Of a stretch of 64,000 nt of DNA, positions 1 through 8,623 are shown in pieces. How positions within the stretch are numbered: the first letter of the stretch is position 1; each line of letters begins with the position of its first letter. The DNA is from Ruegeria sp. AD91A (lineage in GTDB: Bacteria > Pseudomonadota > Alphaproteobacteria > Rhodobacterales > Rhodobacteraceae): positions 434,001-498,000 of the forward strand of contig NZ_CP031946.1 of assembly GCF_003443535.1 (NCBI RefSeq), written 5' to 3'. Position numbers and translations under genes: made by a program. Under the pieces are notes generated by a model that saw only the letters and a list, made by a program, of their open reading frames with translations, did not search any database and was not told the DNA's origin.

Positions 1-1
1 G

Positions 2-637
2 TTGGTGCAGGAGGATATGAAAAAGCTGATCGCGTATTCCTCGGTCGCGCATATGGGCTTTGTGACCATGGGTATTTTCGCGGCGAACCAGCAGGGCATC
101 GATGGCGCGATCTTTCAGATGCTCAGTCACGGGTTCATTTCGGCCGCGCTCTTCCTGTGTGTCGGCGTGATCTATGACCGGATGCACACCCGCGACATCG
201 AGGCTTATGGCGGTCTGGTCATCCGGATGCCCGCATACGCGCTGGTCTTCATGCTGTTCACCATGGCCAATGTGGGACTGCCGGGTACATCCGGGTTCAT
301 CGGCGAGTTCCTGACCCTGATGGGCGCATTCCAGGTCAACACCTGGGTAGCGGCAGTGGCCGCGACCGGTGTGATCTTCTCGGCTGGGTATGCACTGTGG
401 CTGTACCGTCGCGTGGTCTTTGGCGATCTGATCAAGGAAAGCCTGAAGGCGATGACTGACATGAGCGCCCGAGAGCGGCTGATCTTCGCCCCGCTGATCG
501 TGATGACCATCCTGCTGGGTGTCTACCCGTCGCTGGTGACCGATGTGATCGGGCACTCCACAGCGGCGCTGATTTCGAACTATGACACGGCTCTGGCCGC
601 GGCCGAGGCTGCGACCCAGACAGCCGCTTCGCATTAA
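2..637 (+). CDS. nuoM: NADH-quinone oxidoreductase subunit M, C-terminal part (gene starts before the window)
   Basis: This is the last 211 residues of a Mrp-antiporter-like membrane subunit of respiratory complex I, which couples NADH:quinone electron transfer to proton pumping in the inner membrane. The opening stretch [18 protein letters not shown] is the conserved NuoM/NuoN helix-loop motif, and several hydrophobic helices follow ([17 protein letters not shown], the [13 protein letters not shown] loop). The reading frame is open to the left edge, so the first codon here is not a real start. nuoN begins 15 bases downstream, as in a nuo operon. Identification is firm; only the N-terminal half is missing. 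Confidence 0.95.
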   Translation: MVQEDMKKLIAYSSVAHMGFVTMGIFAANQQGIDGAIFQMLSHGFISAALFLCVGVIYDRMHTRDIEAYGGLVIRMPAYALVFMLFTMANVGLPGTSGFIGEFLTLMGAFQVNTWVAAVAATGVIFSAGYALWLYRRVVFGDLIKESLKAMTDMSARERLIFAPLIVMTILLGVYPSLVTDVIGHSTAALISNYDTALAAAEAATQTAASH

Positions 638-652
638 GGGAGCTTTGGAGAA

Positions 653-2095
653 ATGATCCAGGCTGATCTGACAATTATCCTGCCGGAAATCGTTCTGGCG
701 CTTTATGCGATGGCGGCGCTGCTGGGGGCTGTCTACACGACAAAGGACGGGTTGGCGCCTCTGCTTGTCTGGACCACGGCAGGTCTTATGGCCCTTCTGG
801 CAATCTGGATTGCAACTCAGGGTGAGGGTACAAACGTCGCCTTCAACGGCATGTTCGTCGATGACGGCTTTGCCCGTTTTGCCAAGGTGGCCATCCTGCT
901 GTCGGCGGGAGCCGTTCTGGTCATGAGCCAGGAATACATGGCACGCCGTGATCTGCTGCGATTTGAATACCCGTTGCTGGTGGCACTGGCCGCCGTGGGT
1001 ATGATGATGATGGTCAGCGCAGGCGATCTGATGTCCTTGTATATGGGCCTCGAGCTGCAATCGCTGTCTCTCTATGTCGTGGCGGCACTGCGTCGTGACA
1101 GTGCGAAATCGACCGAGGCAGGTCTGAAGTATTTCGTGCTGGGGGCGCTGAGCTCGGGTCTGCTGCTCTATGGTGCGTCGCTGGTCTATGGCTTCACCGG
1201 TACTACGTTGTTCTCGGGCATCATCCAGACAGTTCACCATGGCGATGTTTCGCTTGGTCTGCTGTTTGGCCTGATCTTCCTGATCTCGGGTCTGGCCTTC
1301 AAGGTCTCGGCCGTTCCGTTTCATATGTGGACACCGGACGTTTATGAAGGTTCGCCTACGCCGATCACGGCCTTCTTTGCCACGGCGCCCAAGGTTGCGG
1401 CGATGGCGTTGTTCGCGCGCCTGTTGCATGACGCGTTCGGCGGCATTGTCAAAGACTGGCAGCAAGTGATTGTCCTGCTATCTGTCCTGTCGATGTTGCT
1501 GGGTGCCGTGGCAGCTATTGGACAGCGCGATATCAAGCGTCTGATGGCGTTTTCGTCCATCGCCCATATGGGCTATGCGCTGATTGGTCTGGCCGCCGGT
1601 ACCGAGCTGGGTATCAAGGCGATGCTGATGTATCTTGCCATCTACGTGACCATGAATATCGGCACCTTCGCCTTCATTCTGATGATGGAACGTGACGGCA
1701 AACCCATCACCGATATCGACGCGCTGCGCCAGTATTCAAAACGTGATCCGGGCAAGGCACTGGCTGTTCTGATCCTGATGTTCAGCCTCGCAGGTGTGCC
1801 TCCGATGCTTGGTTTCTTCGCGAAGTTCGGTGTCTGGCAGGCCGGTGTCAGTGCTGGTTTAACCGGGCTTGTGATCGTCTCAGCCATCGCTTCGGTTATC
1901 GGTGCCTTCTATTACCTGCGGATCGTGTTCTACATGTATTTCGGGGCCGAGAACGAAGAGCCAATCGAAACCCGGTCGACCCCTGTTCTGTGGGTGGCAT
2001 TGATGGGGTCTGCAGCCCTGATGCTGATCGGTATCTTCTATCAGTTCGGCGTCGAGGGCGCGGCAGCAGCCGCGGCGGCCACGCTTGTCAACTGA
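653..2095 (+). CDS. nuoN: NADH-quinone oxidoreductase subunit N
   Basis: The 480-residue protein is a full-length complex I antiporter-like subunit with about 14 predicted membrane helices. The conserved motif around [20 protein letters not shown] (about residues 225-245) and the second motif [19 protein letters not shown] (about 292-310) are diagnostic of NuoN. It follows nuoM after 15 bases, with an upstream gggagctttggag ribosome-binding region, and is the last nuo gene: a strong hairpin terminator lies 25 bases past the stop. Length and motifs agree with the family and nothing looks altered. Confidence 0.96.
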   Translation: MIQADLTIILPEIVLALYAMAALLGAVYTTKDGLAPLLVWTTAGLMALLAIWIATQGEGTNVAFNGMFVDDGFARFAKVAILLSAGAVLVMSQEYMARRDLLRFEYPLLVALAAVGMMMMVSAGDLMSLYMGLELQSLSLYVVAALRRDSAKSTEAGLKYFVLGALSSGLLLYGASLVYGFTGTTLFSGIIQTVHHGDVSLGLLFGLIFLISGLAFKVSAVPFHMWTPDVYEGSPTPITAFFATAPKVAAMALFARLLHDAFGGIVKDWQQVIVLLSVLSMLLGAVAAIGQRDIKRLMAFSSIAHMGYALIGLAAGTELGIKAMLMYLAIYVTMNIGTFAFILMMERDGKPITDIDALRQYSKRDPGKALAVLILMFSLAGVPPMLGFFAKFGVWQAGVSAGLTGLVIVSAIASVIGAFYYLRIVFYMYFGAENEEPIETRSTPVLWVALMGSAALMLIGIFYQFGVEGAAAAAAATLVN

Positions 2096-2119
2096 ACGTT
2101 TTGCACAACCGGAAAGAGG

Positions 2120-2146
2120 GGCTCGGTCGCGCGACCGAGCCTTTTT
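2120..2146 (+). terminator. Rho-independent terminator of the nuo operon
   Basis: A perfect 11+11 base palindrome (ggctcggtcgc / gcgaccgagcc) is followed by tttttg. It sits after nuoN and ends only three bases before the birA start codon, so it separates the nuo operon from birA and leaves no room for a Shine-Dalgarno sequence in front of birA. Confidence 0.85.
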
Positions 2147-2149
2147 GAT

Positions 2150-2899
2150 ATGACCAAGTGGCCCCAAGGTTATGGCCTGCACGAAGTGCAGGAAGTCGAC
2201 AGTACGCTGAATGAAGCGGCGCGGATTGCTCCGAATGCCCGTGGCCCCGTCTGGATCATGGCGCATCATCAGACGGCAGCGCGTGGGCGGCGCGGACGAA
2301 ACTGGGCCAACCCGATGGGCAATCTGGCAGCGACCTTGCTGATGCGCCCTCAGGGCGCGCCGGATCAGGCGGCCTTGCGCAGTTTCGTGGCTGCGCTAGC
2401 CCTGTTTGACGCTTGCGTGGCTGTTACAGGGCGGGCAGCAGGTCTGTCTCTGAAATGGCCCAATGATGTCTTGCTCAATGGTGGCAAGCTCGCCGGTATT
2501 CTGCTGGAAAGCACGGGGCAGGGGCGTGGTGTAGCGCATTTGTCCATCGGCATCGGCGTGAATCTGGCAACTGCCCCTGACCCCGACGCTGTGGAACCCG
2601 GCGCGCTCCGCCCCGTTTCACTGTTGTCGGAAACCGGTGCGCATGTCTCGCCCGAGGACTTTTTGACTGAACTGGCCGCGGCCTACGCCAACTACGAAAC
2701 CCAATTCGTTACCTACGGGTTCGAGCCGATCCGCACTGCCTGGCTGACCCGGGCGGCCCGTTTGGGCGAGGTTATCACCGCTCGTACCGGAACGTCAGAA
2801 ACGGTTGGGACCTTCGAAACGGTGGACGCAAGCGGTAACCTTGTCTTAAACACCGCCAAGGGCCGCGTGAGCATTCCTGCGGCGGATGTCTTTTTCTGA
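2150..2899 (+). CDS. birA: Biotin--[acetyl-CoA-carboxylase] ligase
   Basis: The 249-residue protein activates biotin with ATP and attaches it to a lysine of the acetyl-CoA carboxylase carrier protein. The biotinyl-5'-AMP loop is ARGRRGRNW (about residues 44-52); the usual GRGRRG has its first Gly replaced by Ala. LKWPNDVLLNGGKLAGILLE (about 100-120) is the second signature. There is no N-terminal helix-turn-helix, so it is a ligase-only (group I) BirA that should not act as a repressor. The start abuts the nuo terminator and has no ribosome-binding site, so it is either leaderless or translated from a transcript that reads through. coaX follows 11 bases later. Confidence 0.92.
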   Translation: MTKWPQGYGLHEVQEVDSTLNEAARIAPNARGPVWIMAHHQTAARGRRGRNWANPMGNLAATLLMRPQGAPDQAALRSFVAALALFDACVAVTGRAAGLSLKWPNDVLLNGGKLAGILLESTGQGRGVAHLSIGIGVNLATAPDPDAVEPGALRPVSLLSETGAHVSPEDFLTELAAAYANYETQFVTYGFEPIRTAWLTRAARLGEVITARTGTSETVGTFETVDASGNLVLNTAKGRVSIPAADVFF

Positions 2900-2910
2900 G
2901 AGGGGCGCAG

Positions 2911-3690
2911 ATGCTTCTGGCCATCGATTGCGGCAATACCAATACCGTTTTCTCGATCTGGGACGGTGAGGAATTCCTGTGCACCCTGCGCACCTCGACC
3001 CACCACGCGCGCACTGCAGACGCGTATTTCACCTGGTACTCGACGCTGGTGAAGCATTACGGGATCGAAGCGGACATCACCGACGTGATCATCGCCTCGA
3101 CCGTGCCGCGTGTGGTGTTCAACCTGCGCATCTTCGCCGATCGTTTTTTTGGCTGCCGACCATTGGTCGTGGGTAAACCCGATTGCCTGTTGCCTGTTCC
3201 GCCTCGTGTGGATGAAGGGACAGTGCCCGGTCCGGATCGACTGGCCAATGCTGTTGGCGCTTTTGATCGTCATGGCGGCAATGTAGTTGTCGTGGACTTC
3301 GGTACTGCAACGAATTTCGACGTTGTCGCTGCCGATGGTGCCTATGTGGGTGGTATAATCGCCCCAGGTGTAAACCTGAGCCTTGAGGCCTTGCACCAGG
3401 GCGCGGCAGCACTGCCGCATATCGATATCACCCGACCGGACAAGGTGATCGGAACGAATACGGTTGGTTGTATCCAGTCGGGCGTGTATTGGGGATATTC
3501 CGGTCTGATCGAGGGACTGATCGCCCGGATTAAGGATGAGTACGGAATGCCGATGAAAGTCGTTGGAACCGGAGGGCTGGCCCCCTTGTTCGATCAGGCC
3601 GACGTGGGGTTCGACGCAATCGAAGATGATCTGACGATGCACGGGCTGACCGTGATCCATCGCTACAACAAGGATAATGGCTCCATATGA
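2911..3690 (+). CDS. coaX: Type III pantothenate kinase
   Basis: The 259-residue protein catalyses ATP-dependent phosphorylation of pantothenate, the first step of coenzyme A synthesis. It has the ASKHA-fold phosphate motif DCGNTNTVFSIWDG at the N terminus, the GPDRLANAVGAF motif, and the second phosphate loop VVVDFGTATNFDVV, all typical of CoaX. A gagaggggcgcag Shine-Dalgarno precedes the ATG. The stop overlaps the rnj start by four bases (ATGA), so the two are translationally coupled; birA-coaX-rnj is probably one transcript. Confidence 0.95.
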   Translation: MLLAIDCGNTNTVFSIWDGEEFLCTLRTSTHHARTADAYFTWYSTLVKHYGIEADITDVIIASTVPRVVFNLRIFADRFFGCRPLVVGKPDCLLPVPPRVDEGTVPGPDRLANAVGAFDRHGGNVVVVDFGTATNFDVVAADGAYVGGIIAPGVNLSLEALHQGAAALPHIDITRPDKVIGTNTVGCIQSGVYWGYSGLIEGLIARIKDEYGMPMKVVGTGGLAPLFDQADVGFDAIEDDLTMHGLTVIHRYNKDNGSI

Positions 3691-5354
3691 GCAGTGAAAG
3701 ATTGATCTACCTGCCGCTGGGTGGCGCAGGCGAAATTGGCATGAACGCCTATGTTTATGGCTATGGTGAACCGGGGAAGGAGCGCCTGATCCTTGTGGAT
3801 CTGGGGGTGACATTTCCTGATATGGATACAACGCCGGGCGTTGACCTTATCTATGCCGATATCTCATGGCTGAAAGAGCGTGCCGACCGGTTGGACGGTG
3901 TTTTCATCACGCACGCCCATGAAGACCATGTCGGCGCCGTGGCCCATTGTTATGAAGCCTTGGGTGCACCGGTCTATGCGCGGGCCTTCACGGCCAATAT
4001 TGCGCGACGCAAGATGGAAGAAAACGCGCACCCGACCGAGGCGGTTACGACCGTTTCCGCCTGGCCTGAACAGGTTTCCGTCGGGCCGTTCACGGTTGGC
4101 TTCCTTCCGGTTTCGCACTCGATTCCCGAAAGTGCCGCACTGGTCATCGATACACCCGCGGGGCGTGTTGTGCATTCGGGCGACTTCAAGCTCGATGCGG
4201 CCCCAGTCGTGGGCGAGGCTTTTGATCCTGACCTGTGGGCCGAGGTCGCCAAGCCCGGCGTCAAGGCGCTGGTCTGTGACAGTACGAATGTGTTTTCGAC
4301 CCATCCGGGACGTTCAGAATCCGAAGTTGGCCCCGAGATCGTCAAGCTGGTCGAAGGCGCGGAAGGCATGGTCGTGGCAACCACCTTTGCCTCAAACGTC
4401 GCGCGGGTCAAAACGCTGGCCGAAGCGGGTGCACAGGCCGGGCGTTCAGTCGTTCTGTTGGGTCGCGCAATGCGCCGGATGATCGAAGCCGCGACCGAAA
4501 CGGGTATTCTTGCGGATTTCCCAAAGGTGATCAGCGCCGAGGAAGCTCTGGATCTTCCGCGTCAGAACCTGATGCTGATCGTGACCGGCAGCCAGGGGGA
4601 ACGACGGGCCGCAAGCGCCCAACTGGCCCGTGGCAAGTACCGTGGTCTGGAACTGGCCGAGGGCGATCTGTTCCTGTTTTCCTCGAAGACCATTCCCGGG
4701 AACGAGCGGGGCGTGATCTTCATCATGAACCAGCTCAGCGAGAAGGGCGTGGATGTCGTCGACGACAGTTCAGGCCTCTATCATGTCTCAGGCCATGCCA
4801 ACCGGCCAGATCTTGAGAAAGTGCACGCACTGACCGACCCGCAAATTGTTATCCCGATGCATGGTGAGCACCGCCATTTGCGCGAGCACGTCAAGCTGGC
4901 AGAGCAGGGCGGTAGAACCGGAGTGCTGGCAGTGAATGGCACCATGCTGGACCTCTGCGGCAATGAACCGGTGGTCGTCGACTATGTCGAAACCGGTCGT
5001 ACATATCTGGACGGTACAGTGAAAATCGGTGCCCTTGATGGTGTGGTGCGGGATCGCATCCGTATGGCTCTGAACGGCCATGTTACGGTGACGGTTGTTC
5101 TGGACGAAGAAGACGAACCGCTGGGTGAGCCATGGTGCGATACCATGGGCCTGCCCGAAACCGGAACCTCGCGCGCTGCTTTGATCGAAGTGTTGGAAGA
5201 AGACTTGAACCAGTTCCTGATGCGGGCCGCTGCCAAGACCCTGCGCGACGACGACAAGCTGGAAGACGAAATGCGCCGCATCGTGCGGCAGACAGCCAAA
5301 GCCGAGATTGGCAAAAAGCCCGAAGTGACGGTGGTGATCAGCCGGATGCGGTGA
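3687..5354 (+). CDS. rnj: Ribonuclease J
   Basis: The 555-residue metallo-beta-lactamase/beta-CASP enzyme processes and degrades RNA with 5'-exonuclease and endonuclease activity. The metal site THAHEDHVGAVAH (residues about 73-85), the HSGDFKLD motif and the CDSTN motif are visible, followed by the beta-CASP segment and a HGEHRHLREH C-terminal motif near residue 390. Length is normal for RNase J. It is coupled to coaX by a four-base overlap. The next gene is convergent and ends about 10 bases away. Confidence 0.94.
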   Translation: MSSERLIYLPLGGAGEIGMNAYVYGYGEPGKERLILVDLGVTFPDMDTTPGVDLIYADISWLKERADRLDGVFITHAHEDHVGAVAHCYEALGAPVYARAFTANIARRKMEENAHPTEAVTTVSAWPEQVSVGPFTVGFLPVSHSIPESAALVIDTPAGRVVHSGDFKLDAAPVVGEAFDPDLWAEVAKPGVKALVCDSTNVFSTHPGRSESEVGPEIVKLVEGAEGMVVATTFASNVARVKTLAEAGAQAGRSVVLLGRAMRRMIEAATETGILADFPKVISAEEALDLPRQNLMLIVTGSQGERRAASAQLARGKYRGLELAEGDLFLFSSKTIPGNERGVIFIMNQLSEKGVDVVDDSSGLYHVSGHANRPDLEKVHALTDPQIVIPMHGEHRHLREHVKLAEQGGRTGVLAVNGTMLDLCGNEPVVVDYVETGRTYLDGTVKIGALDGVVRDRIRMALNGHVTVTVVLDEEDEPLGEPWCDTMGLPETGTSRAALIEVLEEDLNQFLMRAAAKTLRDDDKLEDEMRRIVRQTAKAEIGKKPEVTVVISRMR

Positions 5355-5364
5355 AACCGATCCG

Positions 5365-6066
5365 TCAGTCGTGGGTTGGCATCGGATAGCCCCTGAGACG
5401 CAGGAACAGGTTGGCTTCTTCGTTGTTTTTGTAGAATGGAACCGACGATGGCGGCTCGGGGGACGTAACCCGGGCCGCGATTTCAGCCAGAACAACCTCG
5501 GTGATAAACGGCAGATCCAGATCCCGTGCCCGATCCAGTGGCACCCATTGCAGGTGTGACAGTTCATCCGAGGCGTGACTGAAATCATCCACATCACCTT
5601 GCAGAGCTTCGGCGTCGACCAGAAAGAACCGCGCATCGAACCGGCGGGGACGACCCGGTGGAGTTACCGCGCGAAAGACGAACTGAAGTGCCGCCGCAGT
5701 TGGCAGGTAACCCAATGCGGCAAAGCTCTGCCAATCGGCAGTAACATGCCCGGGCCAGGCACCCGGCTGGCCGAGAACAAGGCCAGTTTCTTCCCAAAGC
5801 TCGCGTATGGCGGCAGCGGCGAGGGCGTGTTGAACCTGTGGCTTAGCCTGTTCGCCCAAACGTTCAAAACACAAATCCGGCAAGTCCGTTGCCAAGGGAA
5901 CATCCGCGTCAGCCGGATCAACCGCGCCACCGGGAAATACGAACTTATTCGGCATGAAGGCCGCCTTGGAGCCACGCTGACCCATAAGGATCGTTGGGTT
6001 TTCCCATCTGTCCCGCAGTACGATAACAGTCGCTGCGTCCCGGATGGCGGATTTGTCAGGTGTCAT
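5365..6066 (-). CDS. NUDIX hydrolase
   Basis: A roughly 233-residue protein hydrolyses a nucleoside diphosphate linked to some other group; the substrate is unknown. The glycine-rich FPGGAVD segment and the Nudix box ending RELWEETGL are intact. The start chosen gives MTPDKSAIRDAATVIVLRD, which fits the usual beginning of such proteins. An in-frame ATG at 6114 adds 16 residues and would overlap the upstream DUF983 gene by 23 bases; neither start has a strong Shine-Dalgarno. It lies downstream of the DUF983 gene in the same direction and is probably co-transcribed with it. Confidence 0.85.
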   Translation of the reverse strand: MTPDKSAIRDAATVIVLRDRWENPTILMGQRGSKAAFMPNKFVFPGGAVDPADADVPLATDLPDLCFERLGEQAKPQVQHALAAAAIRELWEETGLVLGQPGAWPGHVTADWQSFAALGYLPTAAALQFVFRAVTPPGRPRRFDARFFLVDAEALQGDVDDFSHASDELSHLQWVPLDRARDLDLPFITEVVLAEIAARVTSPEPPSSVPFYKNNEEANLFLRLRGYPMPTHD

Positions 6067-6091
6067 GTCCAAACTGATCAACTGGTTCGGT

Positions 6092-6490
6092 TCACGCGGA
6101 TTTTTCAAAGCCATGCATGTGACGCGCCCACTGATATGCCACCACGGCACCTTTCAGGCGCGGCAATAGGAACAGGGACAGGGCAACGCAAGCGATGGAG
6201 AAGCCAATGGCCATTGTCCACGGATCGGGCCGCCAATGAACATAGGACACGTGCAGAGCCGGCGCCAGCAAATGGCCCACCAGCAGGATTGTCAGGTAGG
6301 CAGGCCCGTCATCAGCGCGATGATGAAACAGTTCCTGCCCGCAGTTCGAGCAGGAATCATTGACCTTGAGATAGCTGTGCAGCAGCTTTCCTTCCCCACA
6401 GTTGGGGCATTTGCAGCGAAACCCTTTGATCAGGGCGGGCCATGTTTCACGCTCATCTTCGGTGGTCGTCTCGATCGTCTGATCCGTCAT
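6092..6490 (-). CDS. DUF983 family membrane protein
   Basis: The 132-residue protein has two zinc-ribbon CxxC pairs near the N terminus (CPNCGEGKL and CSNCGQEL), then the DDGPAYLTILLVGHLLAP motif and two hydrophobic segments. This combination defines the DUF983 family of small inner-membrane proteins common in alphaproteobacteria. Function is unknown; some members lie beside cytochrome oxidase assembly genes, which is not the case here. The neighbouring downstream gene is a NUDIX hydrolase. Confidence 0.88.
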   Translation of the reverse strand: MTDQTIETTTEDERETWPALIKGFRCKCPNCGEGKLLHSYLKVNDSCSNCGQELFHHRADDGPAYLTILLVGHLLAPALHVSYVHWRPDPWTMAIGFSIACVALSLFLLPRLKGAVVAYQWARHMHGFEKSA

Positions 6491-6710
6491 AATATAACTC
6501 GCGCATTAATCTTTGCCGGATAATGGGCCTGATCGTGCGGATTTAAAAGGGGGGTGCGTCGCTTTGCAACGCCTGCCCGGCACGTCGACTCGGGGTGATT
6601 CCGGACCTTTCAAAAAAACATACCGGGTTCAGCGACGGAAATCCCGGCACAGCCCGTTTGAATGGGTATGAGCGGCGGCACTCGGGCCGCGTCAACAAAA
6701 GGAAACGGAA

Positions 6711-7181
6711 ATGAAAAACGTTACATTCATCTCGGCCATTGTTATGTCAGCGGTTGCGATTACCGGTACTTCTGTTCTGGCCGCTGGCCCGGGTGGCCGT
6801 GAGCCGGTATCCTTTCAGGAACTGGACGCCAATGGCGATGGCCAGGTGACGCAACAGGAGATGGAGGCGCATCGCGCTGCGCGTTTCACAGAGGCAGACA
6901 CCAATGGTGATGGACAGCTGAACCAGGAAGAAATGCAGGCCGCTGCCCAAAAGAAAGCAAGCGATCGGGTTGCCAGGATGTTCGAAAACAACGACACGAA
7001 CAAAGATGGCTTCCTGAGTCAGGATGAGTTGCCGAAACCGCGCCGGGCTGACAAGATGTTTGATCGGATGGATGCGGACAACAGTGGCGGAATCTCGGAA
7101 CAGGAATTTGCCGATGCCAAAGACCGGATGGGACGGCACCAAAAGAAAAAGCATCACAAGTCGAACGCAAGCGATAACTGA
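6711..7181 (+). CDS. Secreted EF-hand calcium-binding protein
   Basis: The 156-residue protein begins with a signal peptide (about residues 1-25, cleavage after VLAA). Four EF-hand loops follow at about 39-50 (DANGDGQVTQQE), 63-74 (DTNGDGQLNQEE), 95-106 (DTNKDGFLSQDE) and 121-132 (DADNSGGISEQE), with a lysine/histidine-rich tail. Aspartates at loop positions 1, 3 and 5 and a Glu at 12 suggest real Ca2+ binding in the periplasm. An aaaggaaacgga ribosome-binding site precedes the ATG. It lies seven bases ahead of an ECF sigma-factor gene, so it may be a target or partner of that system. Confidence 0.9.
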   Translation: MKNVTFISAIVMSAVAITGTSVLAAGPGGREPVSFQELDANGDGQVTQQEMEAHRAARFTEADTNGDGQLNQEEMQAAAQKKASDRVARMFENNDTNKDGFLSQDELPKPRRADKMFDRMDADNSGGISEQEFADAKDRMGRHQKKKHHKSNASDN

Positions 7182-7187
7182 TGCAGG

Positions 7188-7805
7188 ATGGAGGACCTGA
7201 CCTCCCACCAACAAGACGCTCGCGGTGCGGATTGCGCCGCGAGCACACTCAGCGACGATGCGTTGCTGAGGCAATTTGCCGACGGCGAGGCGGGGGCTGC
7301 GCGGATCCTGACCGATCGTTTGGGACCACGCTGTTACTCGGTTGCATTGCGCATGTTGGGTAATCGGGCCGAGGCGGAAGACGTGACGCAGGATGCGATG
7401 ATGCGATTATGGCAGATGGCGCCGGATTGGGTGTCGGGTCAGGCCAAGGTTTCGACCTGGCTGTATCGGGTGACGTTGAACCTGTGTGTGGACATAAGGC
7501 GCAAGAAGACACCCGACAGGTTGTCGGACGTTCCCGAACCAGAAGACGGCAAAGCCAGCGTGGTTGAACGTATGCAGGATGAGGCGCGCAAGGATGCCTT
7601 GCAGTCGGCTTTGGCCGAGTTGCCCGAACGGCAGCGACAAGCGGTCGTGCTGCGCCATATTGAAGAGCTGCCCAACCCCGAAATTGCCGGGATCATGGGC
7701 ATTTCGGTAGAAGCAGTTGAAAGCCTGACCGCAAGAGGCAAGCGAAGCCTGACCGCAATTTTGGCCGGACGACGAGAAGAACTGGGGTATGAAAATGGCG
7801 GATGA
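7188..7805 (+). CDS. ECF-type RNA polymerase sigma factor
   Basis: The 205-residue protein has sigma-70 region 2 (GPRCYSVALRMLGNRAEAEDVTQDAMMRLW, starting near residue 43) and region 4 with a helix-turn-helix (LPERQRQAVVLRHIEELPN, then EIAGIMGISVEAVESLTARG), the architecture of extracytoplasmic-function sigma factors. The start chosen is the ATG at 7188 within ggatggagg. The next gene overlaps its end by 17 bases and encodes a one-pass membrane protein, fitting an anti-sigma factor. The whole set resembles the CnrH/CnrY/CnrX arrangement of metal-responsive ECF systems; the inducing signal is unknown. Confidence 0.88.
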   Translation: MEDLTSHQQDARGADCAASTLSDDALLRQFADGEAGAARILTDRLGPRCYSVALRMLGNRAEAEDVTQDAMMRLWQMAPDWVSGQAKVSTWLYRVTLNLCVDIRRKKTPDRLSDVPEPEDGKASVVERMQDEARKDALQSALAELPERQRQAVVLRHIEELPNPEIAGIMGISVEAVESLTARGKRSLTAILAGRREELGYENGG

Positions 7806-8148
7806 AGACCTGCAACTGGATCATTTGTTTGCACAGGCACAGCGGCAGCGACCGGTACTTCCGGACGATCTTGCTGTGCGAATCCAGACAGATGCTGAAA
7901 CTGTTCGCCTCAGTTGCCTTGCGCCTGCGCCGCGCCCGAAACCTTCGATATGGAACAGGTTGATAAGCAATGTAGGAGGATGGCAGGGCCTTGGCGGGCT
8001 TGTCGCCGCAAGTGCTGCGGGTGTCTGGATCGGGTTTTCCGCGCCAACCTTTCTGCCTGATCCGGCCAATCTGCTGACGTCGGAAGAGACACCCTTCCTG
8101 GTGGCGGACCTTGGATTTGACTCGAGTTTTCTGGAGAGCACGGAATGA
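7789..8148 (+). CDS. Probable anti-sigma factor (single-pass membrane protein)
   Basis: A 119-residue protein with a polar N-terminal half (about 1-65) and one membrane span near residues 70-90 (GGLVAASAAGVWIGFSA), then a short periplasmic tail. No family motif is recognised. It overlaps the sigma factor by 17 bases and the following sensor-like gene by four, which is the usual coupling of an anti-sigma factor with its sigma factor. An ATG at 7795 is an equally possible start. The function is inferred from position and topology only. Confidence 0.65.
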   Translation: MKMADEDLQLDHLFAQAQRQRPVLPDDLAVRIQTDAETVRLSCLAPAPRPKPSIWNRLISNVGGWQGLGGLVAASAAGVWIGFSAPTFLPDPANLLTSEETPFLVADLGFDSSFLESTE

Positions 8149-8618
8149 ATGCTGATCCCAAGCCCAAACGCAGGTGGATGCCTGTCTTCCTGGTCGTGTC
8201 ACTGGCGCTGAACCTGCTGATTGCGGGTGTCGCTGTTGGAACAGTGCTGCGCCTCAAGGGTGGGGACCATGCCAAAGCGCCGCCTGGCTTTGGTCCGGCT
8301 TTGTACCGCGCCCTGCCCAAGGACGATCGAAAGGCGATGCGAGCCGAATTGTCGGGCTTGTACAAAACAGGGTCCAAGGGTCGCACTCAGGATTTTGAAG
8401 TGCTGAGTCAGGCGTTGCGCGCAAAGCCCTTTGACCCGGTCGCAGTCCAGGTTCTGTTGAAACAGCAAGCGCAGGCCACCGCCAATTTGCAACAAGCCCT
8501 GCAAGCGCAATGGCTGGCGCGCGTGACGGCCATGAGTGACGATGAACGGCAGGCCTATGCAGACCGATTGCAGGAGGTTGTCCGACGGGGGCCGCACGGG
8601 CACAAGAAAAGAGATTGA
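8145..8618 (+). CDS. Periplasmic heavy-metal sensor-like protein (CnrX/Spy-like)
   Basis: The 157-residue protein has an N-terminal membrane anchor (VFLVVSLALNLLIAGVAVG, about residues 14-32) and then a helical periplasmic domain rich in charged residues with LPKDDRKAMRAEL and LQQALQAQWLARVTAMSDDER. This is the pattern of the metal_resist/Spy-like family of periplasmic sensors and chaperones. The C terminus is His/Lys rich. It overlaps the anti-sigma-like gene by four bases (ATGA) and should form a sensor-anti-sigma-sigma unit. No efflux genes lie nearby, so the ligand cannot be named. The following gene is convergent and ends five bases away. Confidence 0.75.
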   Translation: MNADPKPKRRWMPVFLVVSLALNLLIAGVAVGTVLRLKGGDHAKAPPGFGPALYRALPKDDRKAMRAELSGLYKTGSKGRTQDFEVLSQALRAKPFDPVAVQVLLKQQAQATANLQQALQAQWLARVTAMSDDERQAYADRLQEVVRRGPHGHKKRD

Positions 8619-8623
8619 ACAGA

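Noticed and set aside
2713..3831. 372-codon minus-strand opening antisense to birA and coaX
   Set aside because: Both genes on the plus strand are certain; the opening is a high-GC antisense shadow.
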